Shown: positions 41,183 to 51,596 of the stretch, piece by piece
Position numbering within the stretch: the stretch's first letter is position 1
Layout of the letters: each line of letters starts with the position of its first letter
Assembly (NCBI GenBank): GCA_026417375.1
Contig: JAOADJ010000036.1
Location: forward strand, 186,001-250,000
Reading direction: 5' to 3'
Source of the DNA: Melioribacteraceae bacterium
GTDB taxonomy: Bacteria; Bacteroidota; Ignavibacteria; Ignavibacteriales; Melioribacteraceae
Length of the DNA: 64,000 nucleotides
Made by a program: the position numbers and the translations under genes
Notes under the pieces: generated by a model
Database searches by the model: none
Told to the model about the DNA's origin: nothing
The model's input: only the letters and a program-made list of their open reading frames with translations

Positions 41183-44100
41183 CTATTCAACTTTAGCAAG
41201 TTTTCCAATTTTACTTATTACTTTATTATTTTTTTTAATAATTACTTTATAGAAATAAACTCCATTACCAATTTTATTTCCATCTTCATCTCTTCCATCC
41301 CAGTTTATTGTATTAAAATCATTTTTAAGAAAAGATGAATTTATTTTAATCTCTTTAATTTTTCTTCCAGCTATAGTATAAATTATTATTTTCAACTCAT
41401 CTGGTAGTGAAGTTAATTTAAATGTGAAGTCTGTTTTATCTTTCATTGGATTAGGATAATTAAAAACATTTAATACTTCCAATGAATTTTTTACTATAAA
41501 TTTTTTAATAATTCCACTTGAATCAATTAAATCGTTAGTAGCATTACGACCTACAACTTTTAAGATGTAATTTCCATCAACCAAAGTTGGTTGATAATTT
41601 ACAATTACTTTTGGATTTGAATTTGAGAAGTTAACAGATATTTGATTAGATAAGTATGAAATTCTTTTATTGTTTAAGAATATATCAATTTTGGAAGTAT
41701 CTTTAATTGGTACTAATGATTCATCATTTAATTTAATTTCAATTTTAGGATTTGATGAAACATAATCGCCATCGTAAATATCTACGCCATCAATAGTAAG
41801 AAATAGTTTTGCCGGTTTGTTATTTTTTTTGACATAGAAAGGAATTTTAAAGTTATTGTTATCTTCATAAATTTCTTTCACTTTATTTTCTTTATCAACA
41901 TAGATATTGAAATAATAGTCCCCATAATTTTTAGTTAGTAAATAATTAAATGAAATATTTTTTTTAGAATCTGCATGCAGAGAATCAATTAATTGTTCAA
42001 ATATTTTTTCTTTGTAATTTTTTGTTTCTATTTCGACAACTACATTAAAATTTTTTGCAGTTGTTTCACCAACATTGAAAATTTTTATTAATCCATTAAT
42101 ATTCTCACCAAGTTCAATTGAATCTTTTGATATTGAAACAGTTTGGTAATTTATTGCAAGTTCTGGTAAACAATTATAAGTAATTCTAATCGACTTAATA
42201 GTTGGTGAATTTAACAAAGAATCAGATATAAGCTCTGCCTGCAGCTTAATATAAGGAAATTTATTAGCATCAATTTTTGAAATATCAATGTCATTATTTT
42301 CAGTTGTAATAAGATTAAGAATCTTGCCATTATCATCTTTACCAATTATGTTAATATTTATTTTTGAATCATAATTCAATTTTTTATCTATTTCAATTCG
42401 TTTCCAAGAATCAACTGGTCCAATAAAATTTGTTTCAAACTTTCCTTGTTTTTGTTTTATAACAAAAGTTGTATCAACATAAATAAGTCCATCATAAGGA
42501 CCTTTTACAAATTCGATTACTTCTTTTGGATTAGCTCCTTTTTTACCAATTAATGCCCATGATCCTCTAAATTTTAGTTGATCAATTTTTGTACTTCCTA
42601 AAGTTTTAATTGCGTTTTTTAATTCAACAGTGATATTGTTAGCCGCATCATCACTTACTCCTAAAGCTACTATTTTTCCATAAGGAATTGAATTAATATA
42701 ATCACCAAGTTTTTTAACATTCGTAGGATTATTAAATAATTCATACCAGTTAGAGTAGTCTACATTGAAGGTTATAGGATCAAAAACAACTATTCCTATA
42801 CCAGCGAAATAAGAATTACTTAATAAATTAATTCCGTTTTTTGCAATAACACAAGTAGCTCCTGCTGACCAACCTGCAGATGTAATTGAAATATTTACTT
42901 TGCTGTCTTTGATTTTTATTCCATCACTTGCTAGATATGTATTATCATAAAATGTATTTGAAAATGAAATAGAATCATCATAAATAATATAATTCTTCTT
43001 AAACTTTTTAAATGATTTCGTTAGACTAAAATTACTATTAGGTAAATCAAGTTTATATCTTAACCAATATCTCTCTGAATTTATATCTGGAATTTTTATA
43101 AATGTCCTTAATGTATCTAGCATAATAATTTTTTCAGTTGTGTTTAAGAAATTAGGGTTCATTGATATTTGATATTTTAAAGATAATTTTTTTTCATTTG
43201 AGAATGTTGGATTTAATATTAGAATAGAATCTTCAACTGAATTTTCATTTTGAGTGATTAATAAATCTCTTACTTCAGTTGAATATACATTAATTTGATA
43301 AGTTAATTGGTTATCGTCTTCATAAATTTCATCAATTACATTTTTAGAGTCTAGCATTATCTTTATCTTATGATCACCAGGTTTGTTTTTAATATAAATC
43401 GAATAATCTAAGCTATCTAAATATTTTGGTAATGGGATTTTTTTGATAATTGTATTTTCTAATTTGTTCATGTAAATGTGTTCAAGAGAAATATCGATAC
43501 TATCATCTTTTGTTTGACCATAATTTTTAATAATTATTTTTAATGATAATGAATCTTTATTAGAAGTAGGATTAATGACATTTAACTTAATATCATTATT
43601 AGAGATAACTAAATTTGGTTTTGGTGGTATAGGAATTTTTATAATTGGATCACCAATTAATGTATTCGTCAATGAAAATATTTTTGTTGAATAATTGTTA
43701 CCAGCATTACTAAACATTTTTGCTTTTGCTTTTAATATTGCATTACCAACTTCAAAATTATTAGTAACCAATAAATTTTCGTAAAAATATTTTGGAACAG
43801 TATAAGCTGTGGAAGTAAAACCTAATGAAGAATTTCCGATGTAACCAATTGCTTGTCCATTTTTATTTAATATAAATCTTTCACCAAAACATGAAATATC
43901 TGGTTCAGCAAATTTATTAGTCGAACATCCGAAATCAGTAATTAAAGGATTTTTATTGTAATTATTTGTTAACTGGTCAACTTCATTTATACTATTATCC
44001 CAAGTTGATGTACCGCTGTGTCCTATATATGAAATAAATAAGCCACCTTTTCTAATTTTTGTTGAAATTTCGTCAGTAGAATAAGGACCAAAATCAGTTT

Positions 44101-46498
44101 GTGGGTTTGTAGTTTTATAAAAATGAGAATAAATACCAGCTATTGGAGGTGGTTCAATATAATTTTTAATAATGAAATCGTTGATACTTTTAAGATTATT
44201 TATTTGATTTATATCATTAGAAGGACCTCCGGAAAAAAATAAGTAACTTTTATTAAATTCATCGTATTTAGAAAACAAAATATTCTTTACTTTTGATAAA
44301 TAATTATTTAATTCGAAAATATTATTAATAGGTAATCTACCAATTTTTAACTGAGGTATTGTAATAATATTATCCCAAACTACATACCAATTGTCACTCA
44401 CAGGATAACCGTATGATGGAATATAATTTCTTCCTCCTTTTACTCCTGTAGCTTTATAGAAATAATCTTTATAATCATAATTTGCATCACCAATTAAAAT
44501 TGTGTATGAAGGTTTTGGAATTTTTCGTTTTTGAAAAGTAGTAAATAAAAATAATCGTATTGAACTTGGATCTGGGTAACCAAACGAGAATTCGTCGAAA
44601 ATATCTTCTACATTAAAAAGCTCCGTTTTAATATTATAAAGATTGGATATTTGATTTACGTATTCTTTGGCACTGTTTACAAAATTATTATGAGTGATTG
44701 CAATATAATCTACTTGTTCAGTTTTGTCTCGTAGATTTGCAAAATTTTTATAAGAAATAAATTTTGGTTTAAATAAATTATTTATAGATATGACAATATA
44801 TTTATCATTTGCTTTTACAGTATCAGAAAATATTAAATTATTATTATTGATAGAGTAATTACTTATAAGTTTAAAATTATCATGATATTTAATTATTACA
44901 TATTCTTGATTTTTAGTATTCTCTATTTTTATTGTTTTAACAGAAGATTTCACATCACTATAAATTTGAAACAAAAGCTTATCATTTTCCATTTTCAATT
45001 TACGAGGATATTCATACTCATACCAATCAACTGCAATAGTATTAATTGATGTTCCATTATTATAATTTTTAACCGATAAAATGTTATTAGTTGATTTTAA
45101 TAAATTTACATTTAATTTACCTTTCAATAAAACTTGATCATATCTATTAATTGAAATAGAATCTAATAAATAATTATTTACTCTTAATGTAAGATTATGT
45201 GCATTAATAATTTGATTAGAACCGCCACTTGAACCTTTAAAATAAAAATATGCTTCTTTGTTTGGTATCAAATCGATTGCATTGAAATTATAATTTCTTA
45301 CTGTCCCAGAATATAACCATTGAGATTGATGGAAGTACCATGTTTTATTTCCCAAATAATTAGGCATTTGATTTTGTAATTCATCATTATTTGCAAAGAA
45401 AAGAACTTGATTATCTTCAATATGGTTAAAAGATTTGTAATAGTTTATAGTATCGTTTGATATTAAAACACTATTTGACTTGGGGATTCTTAACCCATTA
45501 TTTTTACCCCATGTTAGAAAGAAATAAGTTGTGTCTGTGAAGCGATTCATAAATTCATTGTATTCTTCATTTTTTGAATTTGTTATTCTATAATCTTTTC
45601 GTGAGTAATTTTTTTTACCATAAAATATTAAGTAATCTGAATCAGAAAAATAATTTTCATCTTTTCCATAAAATAAAACAGGTACTTCTTTTCCAGATTC
45701 AAATAGTTGAAATGTTTTTGGAATGATTAATGAAGTATTAACACCTAGTGAATCTAAATCCTTCTTCCCTATTTTAAAAATTCCATCTTCATATGTCGCT
45801 ATTTTTACATATTGCATATTGTAATCGATCCAATTACCTGTTGAATCATTAAGAAAATTGTTTTTTGAATTTTCAAAGTGACTAAATCCTAAATTTTCAA
45901 TTATTGAAAAATCGTGTAAATCAATCTTTGGGTTTAAGGTTGCATTGTTTTCATAATTTTCATCAAAATGTATTTTTAATTTGACATTTTTTCTTTCAAT
46001 TATTGAAGCATCATTTGCATTGAAATAGTGTGTGTTAATTTTAATTATTATACAATAATTTCCTCTATACCAACCGTAACCAATAATATCATAAATTTTG
46101 TTATCAGAGATATTTTTGAAATTATTTTCTATATAATTTTCTTTTTCTATTAATGTTGAGTCATTAAATTTTTCTAAAATAGGATTTAATAAAGGAATGG
46201 ATTTTTCATTTTTAACCTCATCATAAGATAATACTGATATTTTTGGTTTAGAATAAGGAGGAATTGCGATTAGCATTACTTTAGAAGGTAATTTTATATT
46301 TTCTTCATTTGTAGGATTTGTATAATCATAATAATCTATAATTTTATATTGACCATATTCTTTAATATTAAAATTATATTTATCATTTAACACTGATATA
46401 ATAAAACCATTTTCAACTTTCTCAATTTTATTTTGTCCAATTATATATAAAGAAAAATTGAATGTAATAAATAATAAATAAATAAATTTATTATTCAT
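41183..46498 (-). CDS. C25 (gingipain/PorU-family) peptidase with ILEI/FAM3-like domain, CARDB-like repeats and T9SS/FlgD-like C-terminus
   Basis: 1771 aa; ILIGDANYDYKDYF, SYIGHSGTSTWDNS (His) and LITDFGCSTNKF (Cys) motifs; C-terminal VFNYPNPMKDKTDFTFKL...NTINWDGRDEDGNKIGNGVYFYKVI. Confidence 0.88.
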   Translation of the reverse strand: MNNKFIYLLFITFNFSLYIIGQNKIEKVENGFIISVLNDKYNFNIKEYGQYKIIDYYDYTNPTNEENIKLPSKVMLIAIPPYSKPKISVLSYDEVKNEKSIPLLNPILEKFNDSTLIEKENYIENNFKNISDNKIYDIIGYGWYRGNYCIIIKINTHYFNANDASIIERKNVKLKIHFDENYENNATLNPKIDLHDFSIIENLGFSHFENSKNNFLNDSTGNWIDYNMQYVKIATYEDGIFKIGKKDLDSLGVNTSLIIPKTFQLFESGKEVPVLFYGKDENYFSDSDYLIFYGKKNYSRKDYRITNSKNEEYNEFMNRFTDTTYFFLTWGKNNGLRIPKSNSVLISNDTINYYKSFNHIEDNQVLFFANNDELQNQMPNYLGNKTWYFHQSQWLYSGTVRNYNFNAIDLIPNKEAYFYFKGSSGGSNQIINAHNLTLRVNNYLLDSISINRYDQVLLKGKLNVNLLKSTNNILSVKNYNNGTSINTIAVDWYEYEYPRKLKMENDKLLFQIYSDVKSSVKTIKIENTKNQEYVIIKYHDNFKLISNYSINNNNLIFSDTVKANDKYIVISINNLFKPKFISYKNFANLRDKTEQVDYIAITHNNFVNSAKEYVNQISNLYNIKTELFNVEDIFDEFSFGYPDPSSIRLFLFTTFQKRKIPKPSYTILIGDANYDYKDYFYKATGVKGGRNYIPSYGYPVSDNWYVVWDNIITIPQLKIGRLPINNIFELNNYLSKVKNILFSKYDEFNKSYLFFSGGPSNDINQINNLKSINDFIIKNYIEPPPIAGIYSHFYKTTNPQTDFGPYSTDEISTKIRKGGLFISYIGHSGTSTWDNSINEVDQLTNNYNKNPLITDFGCSTNKFAEPDISCFGERFILNKNGQAIGYIGNSSLGFTSTAYTVPKYFYENLLVTNNFEVGNAILKAKAKMFSNAGNNYSTKIFSLTNTLIGDPIIKIPIPPKPNLVISNNDIKLNVINPTSNKDSLSLKIIIKNYGQTKDDSIDISLEHIYMNKLENTIIKKIPLPKYLDSLDYSIYIKNKPGDHKIKIMLDSKNVIDEIYEDDNQLTYQINVYSTEVRDLLITQNENSVEDSILILNPTFSNEKKLSLKYQISMNPNFLNTTEKIIMLDTLRTFIKIPDINSERYWLRYKLDLPNSNFSLTKSFKKFKKNYIIYDDSISFSNTFYDNTYLASDGIKIKDSKVNISITSAGWSAGATCVIAKNGINLLSNSYFAGIGIVVFDPITFNVDYSNWYELFNNPTNVKKLGDYINSIPYGKIVALGVSDDAANNITVELKNAIKTLGSTKIDQLKFRGSWALIGKKGANPKEVIEFVKGPYDGLIYVDTTFVIKQKQGKFETNFIGPVDSWKRIEIDKKLNYDSKININIIGKDDNGKILNLITTENNDIDISKIDANKFPYIKLQAELISDSLLNSPTIKSIRITYNCLPELAINYQTVSISKDSIELGENINGLIKIFNVGETTAKNFNVVVEIETKNYKEKIFEQLIDSLHADSKKNISFNYLLTKNYGDYYFNIYVDKENKVKEIYEDNNNFKIPFYVKKNNKPAKLFLTIDGVDIYDGDYVSSNPKIEIKLNDESLVPIKDTSKIDIFLNNKRISYLSNQISVNFSNSNPKVIVNYQPTLVDGNYILKVVGRNATNDLIDSSGIIKKFIVKNSLEVLNVFNYPNPMKDKTDFTFKLTSLPDELKIIIYTIAGRKIKEIKINSSFLKNDFNTINWDGRDEDGNKIGNGVYFYKVIIKKNNKVISKIGKLAKVE

Positions 46499-46499
46499 G

Positions 46500-47246
46500 T
46501 TAACGACCTGTCCTTGAATTGAAAAACTTATATTTTATGATTCTAAAAATAAACATAGGAATACCAATAAAATACCTTTTCCAGAGACGTCGAGGTTCAT
46601 GAAGTAATCTGACAATCCATTCCAGTCCAATCGATTGGACAAATTTGAAACCTCTTTTTTTTATTCCGGCAAAAACTTTAATTCCTTCACCAACTGCAAT
46701 AATTACTTTAGTATTTAATTTATCTTTGTTTTTAATAATCCATTCTTCTTGTTTTGGTGAACCTAATCCAACAATCAGAATATCTGGATTTGATTTATTT
46801 ATTTGATTAAGCAAATCTTCTAAATAATAATTAAATCCATTACAACTTCCAGCTATTTTTAAATGCGGTTGCACTTTAGGAATTCTACTCAGAGTCTCAT
46901 CAGTATCACCAAAGAAAAAAAATGACCAATTATTTATTAATGATTCTTTTATTAGATCAATATAAAAGTCGGAACCTGTAATTCTTTTCTTAAAACCATT
47001 TTTATTATATAAAAACTTTGAAGCTAAAAAGACACCAATGCCATCGGGATGAATAATATCATACTTATTTAATACCTCTGCAAATTTTATATCCTTTAAT
47101 GCTAAGTTAATTGTATTGATATTTGCATACGAAATTATAATTTGTTTTAATTCTGTTAAAGCATTCATTATCAAATTAATGATTTCATTATAATCAACGT
47201 TACATATTTTTATTATCTGAATATCTATTTTATTAAAATTTATCAT
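46500..47246 (-). CDS. WecG/TagA/CpsF-family glycosyltransferase
   Basis: 248 aa; HPDGIGVFLASKFL, RITGSDFYIDLI, ILIVGLGSPKQEEWIIKN, GLEWIVRLLHEPRRLWKRYFIG. Confidence 0.93.
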   Translation of the reverse strand: MINFNKIDIQIIKICNVDYNEIINLIMNALTELKQIIISYANINTINLALKDIKFAEVLNKYDIIHPDGIGVFLASKFLYNKNGFKKRITGSDFYIDLIKESLINNWSFFFFGDTDETLSRIPKVQPHLKIAGSCNGFNYYLEDLLNQINKSNPDILIVGLGSPKQEEWIIKNKDKLNTKVIIAVGEGIKVFAGIKKRGFKFVQSIGLEWIVRLLHEPRRLWKRYFIGIPMFIFRIIKYKFFNSRTGR

Positions 47247-48327
47247 TTAGACTTAAATATAAATTTTGGTACTTAAATATGAAGTTTTTAACAGTATAAT
47301 ATTTTGAAATTTTACAATACAAATTTTCTGCTAATTGATTAGCAAAATTTTTATTATTAATAATTATTTGGATTTTATTTTTCAAATCATCAGAATTTCC
47401 TGATTCAAAAAGCAACCCATCTTTTTCATTTTCAATTAACTCTGGAATGCCATCAACATTACTACCAATTAATGGCTTTTTCATTAGTCCAGCTTCAATC
47501 ATAACAAGTGGAAATGGATCAATTCTAGATGGAAGCACAAACACTTCAATAAGTTGATAATAATTAAAAACATCTTTTTGTGAATTTATCAATTTCGAAT
47601 TTAATTTATTTTGTGCGATAAACTCTTTGATTTTATATTCATCTTTTCCATTACCAATTAATAATAAAAATAAATCCTTATGAACTTTACTTAAATTAAG
47701 AAATGCTTCCAATAAAATATCAATTCCCTTTTCTTTAAAATCTAAACGACCAAAAAATCCTATAACAAATTTGTTCGTAGGAATTTCAAGCATTCTCAAC
47801 AATTCAGTTTTTGTTTTGGTGAACACGACTTCCGTCGGATCAACACAATTGTAAATAACTTTTATTTTATATCCATCAATATTATAGTTTTTAATCAAAT
47901 GAATTTTAATAGTATTACTACAAGCAATCAATAAATCAGATTTATAACTGATTAACTTATAATCATAAACTTTACTATGAACCGAAGTAACAGTTTTAAT
48001 TTTGAGCAACCGTGAAATTAAAAAAGCAAGTAGACCAAAATAACGATGATGCGAATGAATGATATTGATTTGGTTTTGTTTGCAAAATGAATAAATTTTA
48101 ATACAATGTATTACAAAACCGAAGACTGAATTATTGTGTTTTTTTAGAATAATAGGTTTAATATTTATTGATTCAAATCTGGAAAACCCATCGCCACCAA
48201 AGCACAAAATATGATGTTTGAATTGTGATGGAGTATTTTTAGCAATCAGGTAAATTGTTTTAGAAACCCCACATGAAAGATTTATGTTAGTTTGAAGATG
48301 AAGAATATTTATTTCTTTCTCACTCAC
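47233..48327 (-). CDS. Glycosyltransferase family 4
   Basis: 364 aa; IIHSHHRYFGLLAF, VIGFFGRLDFKEKGIDILLEAF, PSRIDPFPLVMIEAGLMKKPLIGSNVDGIPELI. Confidence 0.9.
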   Translation of the reverse strand: MSEKEINILHLQTNINLSCGVSKTIYLIAKNTPSQFKHHILCFGGDGFSRFESINIKPIILKKHNNSVFGFVIHCIKIYSFCKQNQINIIHSHHRYFGLLAFLISRLLKIKTVTSVHSKVYDYKLISYKSDLLIACSNTIKIHLIKNYNIDGYKIKVIYNCVDPTEVVFTKTKTELLRMLEIPTNKFVIGFFGRLDFKEKGIDILLEAFLNLSKVHKDLFLLLIGNGKDEYKIKEFIAQNKLNSKLINSQKDVFNYYQLIEVFVLPSRIDPFPLVMIEAGLMKKPLIGSNVDGIPELIENEKDGLLFESGNSDDLKNKIQIIINNKNFANQLAENLYCKISKYYTVKNFIFKYQNLYLSLNDKF

Positions 48328-49285
48328 TTATAATACCCAAGATTTTATTGAACTCTTTTTGAATATTATTCTTGTTCAACAATCTTTCAATCTGATATTC
48401 AAGTCTTAATCTTATACGTTTATCTTTCAAGTAATCAATAAATTTTTCAGGTAAATAAGAAAGAAGAAAAATAATTAAAAGTTTTATACTCCATTTTTTT
48501 AGCCTAGCATCAATCCAATATTTTCTAGCTTTGTTTTTCTCACCATAAAAAAATTCGCGCCAACCTTTTAATATTAATTGCTCATTTGACGAAGTTATAC
48601 CAAAGAGTTCATCCAATTTATCAAAGTATGGTTTTTGAATTTCATAAATCAAATGTTTCTTTTTCATAGTCTCAGTTGTACTTAAAGAATTTTTTCTTAG
48701 ACGTTGAAAGTAAAGAACTTCGGGTACAATTATAATATTACTTTTATTAAGGATTTTAAGCCACAAATCGTAATCTTCAAATGCGGACAATTCAGTGTTA
48801 AAACCTCCATTATCAAGAATAAAATTTCTGTCAAATAATACTGAGAGTCCCAAATGTCCATGTAATGCTATTTTTCTTTTAATAATATTTAAATCGTTTT
48901 GAATTATTAATTGATATAAAATTTTATTTCTATTGAAAAATGCTGAATTGGTAAAAACTAAATCATTTTTATTTTTATAAAGTAAAAGCTGCTTTTGAAT
49001 TTTTTGATGGTGAATAATATCATCAGCATCACAAAAAGAAATGAAATCATATTTCGCTTCTTTTAATCCAAGATTTAAAGCAGCACTTCTTCCAATATGA
49101 TTTGATTTAATGAATCTAATTCTCTTATCATCAAATCTTTTAACAACTTGCTCACTTTTATCTGTAGAGCCGTCATCAATAATCAGTAATTCAAAATCTT
49201 TATAAGTCTGTTTTAACACGCTATTGATTGCCTGTGAAATATATTCGCCGCAGTTGTAAGTTGTCATTAAAACTGTTATGCTCAT
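48320..49285 (-). CDS. Glycosyltransferase family 2
   Basis: 321 aa; SITVLMTTYNCGEYISQAINSVLKQTYKDFELLIIDDGSTDKSE, FCDADDIIHHQKIQKQL. Confidence 0.93.
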   Translation of the reverse strand: MSITVLMTTYNCGEYISQAINSVLKQTYKDFELLIIDDGSTDKSEQVVKRFDDKRIRFIKSNHIGRSAALNLGLKEAKYDFISFCDADDIIHHQKIQKQLLLYKNKNDLVFTNSAFFNRNKILYQLIIQNDLNIIKRKIALHGHLGLSVLFDRNFILDNGGFNTELSAFEDYDLWLKILNKSNIIIVPEVLYFQRLRKNSLSTTETMKKKHLIYEIQKPYFDKLDELFGITSSNEQLILKGWREFFYGEKNKARKYWIDARLKKWSIKLLIIFLLSYLPEKFIDYLKDKRIRLRLEYQIERLLNKNNIQKEFNKILGIISE

Positions 49286-50340
49286 TTCAAAATTTCTTTA
49301 TAGAATGAGATTGTATTCCTAACCATATTATTTATATTGAACTCCTTACTAGCATCCTGATAACCACTCTCAATTATTTCATTCATATCCTTAAAATTTT
49401 CTACAGCAAAATTTAATTTACTGGCTAAATCATTAGGATCATTTTCATCAAAAATTAGGCAATTAATTTTGTCTTTCAGAATGGAATCGTGTCCCAAAAA
49501 ATTTGAACTTAATATCAGGTTTTTATTTAATGCCGCTTCAATAATTGTCATTGGAAAACCTTCCGACTTACTTGCAGTCACAAAAATATTCGTCATTACC
49601 AATTGAGTATTTAAATCTTTTACTTCACCAATAAAATTTATACTTACGTTTAATTTTGCTAGAAGCTTTTTTAATTCAAATTCATAATCACCTTTACCAG
49701 CAATTAAAAATTCTGCTTTTGTTAAAGTTTCTTTTTTTAATTTACTAATTGCTTCAATAAAAATATCAAAGCCCTTTTCTGGAATTAACCTTCCCGCTGA
49801 GATGATCTTTAATGTTTGATTGATTGGTTTAATTAAATTTGTAGGGACAGGAATTCCACTTCTTATAAGCCTTACATTTTTTGACTGTTTGTTTTTTTGG
49901 TTTATCAGATAATAATAAATATGCTCATTAACGGTAATAAAGTATTCCGAAGGATAATGATTAAGTCTTCCAACAGATTCTATAATTCCGTGAACTGTTT
50001 GTAAAGTTTTTACCTTAATAAAATAGCTGACAAGTTTTGCAATATTAGAAGCATAATGGTTATGTGAGTGAATTATTTGGTATTTATACTTAATTAATAA
50101 TTTGAATAAAAATAAAAACGCTTTTATAAAATTTTTTGCAGATCTATTTTCATGCTTAACTGCAGGGTTAATAATAACTTCTTTACATAAATCTTTATAA
50201 ATATCCACAGCATCTCCACCAGCGCAAAGAATTGTGAACTCAACATCATTTCTCTTTTTCGCTTCTGATAAGAAATACAATAAGTGTTTTGAAACACCGC
50301 AGGTAGTAAGAAGTTCGTTAGTGATAATTAATGTTTTCAA
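49282..50340 (-). CDS. Glycosyltransferase family 4
   Basis: 352 aa; IIHSHNHYASNIA, ISAGRLIPEKGFDIFIEAI, TASKSEGFPMTIIEAALNKN. Confidence 0.9.
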   Translation of the reverse strand: MKTLIITNELLTTCGVSKHLLYFLSEAKKRNDVEFTILCAGGDAVDIYKDLCKEVIINPAVKHENRSAKNFIKAFLFLFKLLIKYKYQIIHSHNHYASNIAKLVSYFIKVKTLQTVHGIIESVGRLNHYPSEYFITVNEHIYYYLINQKNKQSKNVRLIRSGIPVPTNLIKPINQTLKIISAGRLIPEKGFDIFIEAISKLKKETLTKAEFLIAGKGDYEFELKKLLAKLNVSINFIGEVKDLNTQLVMTNIFVTASKSEGFPMTIIEAALNKNLILSSNFLGHDSILKDKINCLIFDENDPNDLASKLNFAVENFKDMNEIIESGYQDASKEFNINNMVRNTISFYKEILK

Positions 50341-50374
50341 AGGATAATAAATTATATTTTTATAAATTAAACAT

Positions 50375-51595
50375 TTAATTTAAGTATATTTTAAAGTACT
50401 CAGTAACCATTTGTCTAGTGGAATAGTTTTGTTCCAATAGATTATGATCTGTCTTTATCGCTTGATTACAAACATGAATAATTGATTTGGCGATCCCCAT
50501 TTGACTAAGTTCTTTAATGAACAAACCATTCACCCCATCTTTTATAATCTCTCTATTTCCACCTTCATTTGATACTAACACTTTAATTCCGCTTGCTAAT
50601 GCTTCAAGCACCACTAGATCAAATATTACTCTTTCAGATGCCTGGATAAAAATATCAAGAGATTTCATTAATCTTATTACATCATCATTCGAAATCATTC
50701 CTAAAAATTTTACTTGTTCACTTAAAAGATTTGCGTTAATTAGTGATTTATAATCTTCTGTAAGGTAACCTTCCCCAATGTTTACTAGAAGTGCTCTGAT
50801 ATTAAATTCATCACGTAATGATTTAATAGAACGAATTATTAAATCTATATTCTTTGGTTTAACATGCTGAGCAACATTAAGTAGTGTTATATCATATTTA
50901 TTTTTTTGAATATTATATTTTTCTAAAACATTATTTACCTCAATATTCCTGATCTTCTCTAAATCAATCCCATTGCAAATAATTTTAATCCTCTCCGACT
51001 TAGTATCGTTAAAATTGACATCTTTTAGAAAAATTTCTTTAGCAGCATTACTAGGAAATGTTATTAAATCAAAATTTAAAAATGCATCCATTTCCCTTTT
51101 GCTTAACTCGAGCATAAAATCCTTAAAGTAATTTGATTTTACATTACATTCCTTCATTTCACTAACCTGCATTCCTTTTGAGTGTATCGTCAATATTTTT
51201 TTCGGTTTTTTAAGATTAAGGAAATAATATGCCGAAAGTGAATCGTGCGAATGAATAATATCAAAGTCTCTAAACTTATCTGTATAATTATAAAAATATT
51301 TATCTTTTTTATGGTAATGGTATTTTAAATAGAAATCGCTTGTAACTATATCTCTATATAAATTTATTTTATCATATAATTTATAACCTAAATTTCTTTT
51401 AGCATAAATGTTTTTATTTTGATTCAAATCCAATTCTTCCCCAGACGAATATTTTTTGAACATATCATATGAAAGGAAATACGGTTCATATTTAGTATAA
51501 TCAAGATTCTTTAGTAAATCATATATAATCCGGTTCGGTCCGCCGATCGAAGGATTTGGAAAACCAGTAAAAGATGTGAATAAGATTTTTTTCAT
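50375..51595 (-). CDS. Glycosyltransferase family 4
   Basis: 406 aa; NPSIGGPNRIIYDLLKNL, FDIIHSHDSLSAYYFL, QASERVIFDLVVLEALASGIKVLVSNEGGNREII. Confidence 0.9.
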   Translation of the reverse strand: MKKILFTSFTGFPNPSIGGPNRIIYDLLKNLDYTKYEPYFLSYDMFKKYSSGEELDLNQNKNIYAKRNLGYKLYDKINLYRDIVTSDFYLKYHYHKKDKYFYNYTDKFRDFDIIHSHDSLSAYYFLNLKKPKKILTIHSKGMQVSEMKECNVKSNYFKDFMLELSKREMDAFLNFDLITFPSNAAKEIFLKDVNFNDTKSERIKIICNGIDLEKIRNIEVNNVLEKYNIQKNKYDITLLNVAQHVKPKNIDLIIRSIKSLRDEFNIRALLVNIGEGYLTEDYKSLINANLLSEQVKFLGMISNDDVIRLMKSLDIFIQASERVIFDLVVLEALASGIKVLVSNEGGNREIIKDGVNGLFIKELSQMGIAKSIIHVCNQAIKTDHNLLEQNYSTRQMVTEYFKIYLN

Positions 51596-51596
51596 T

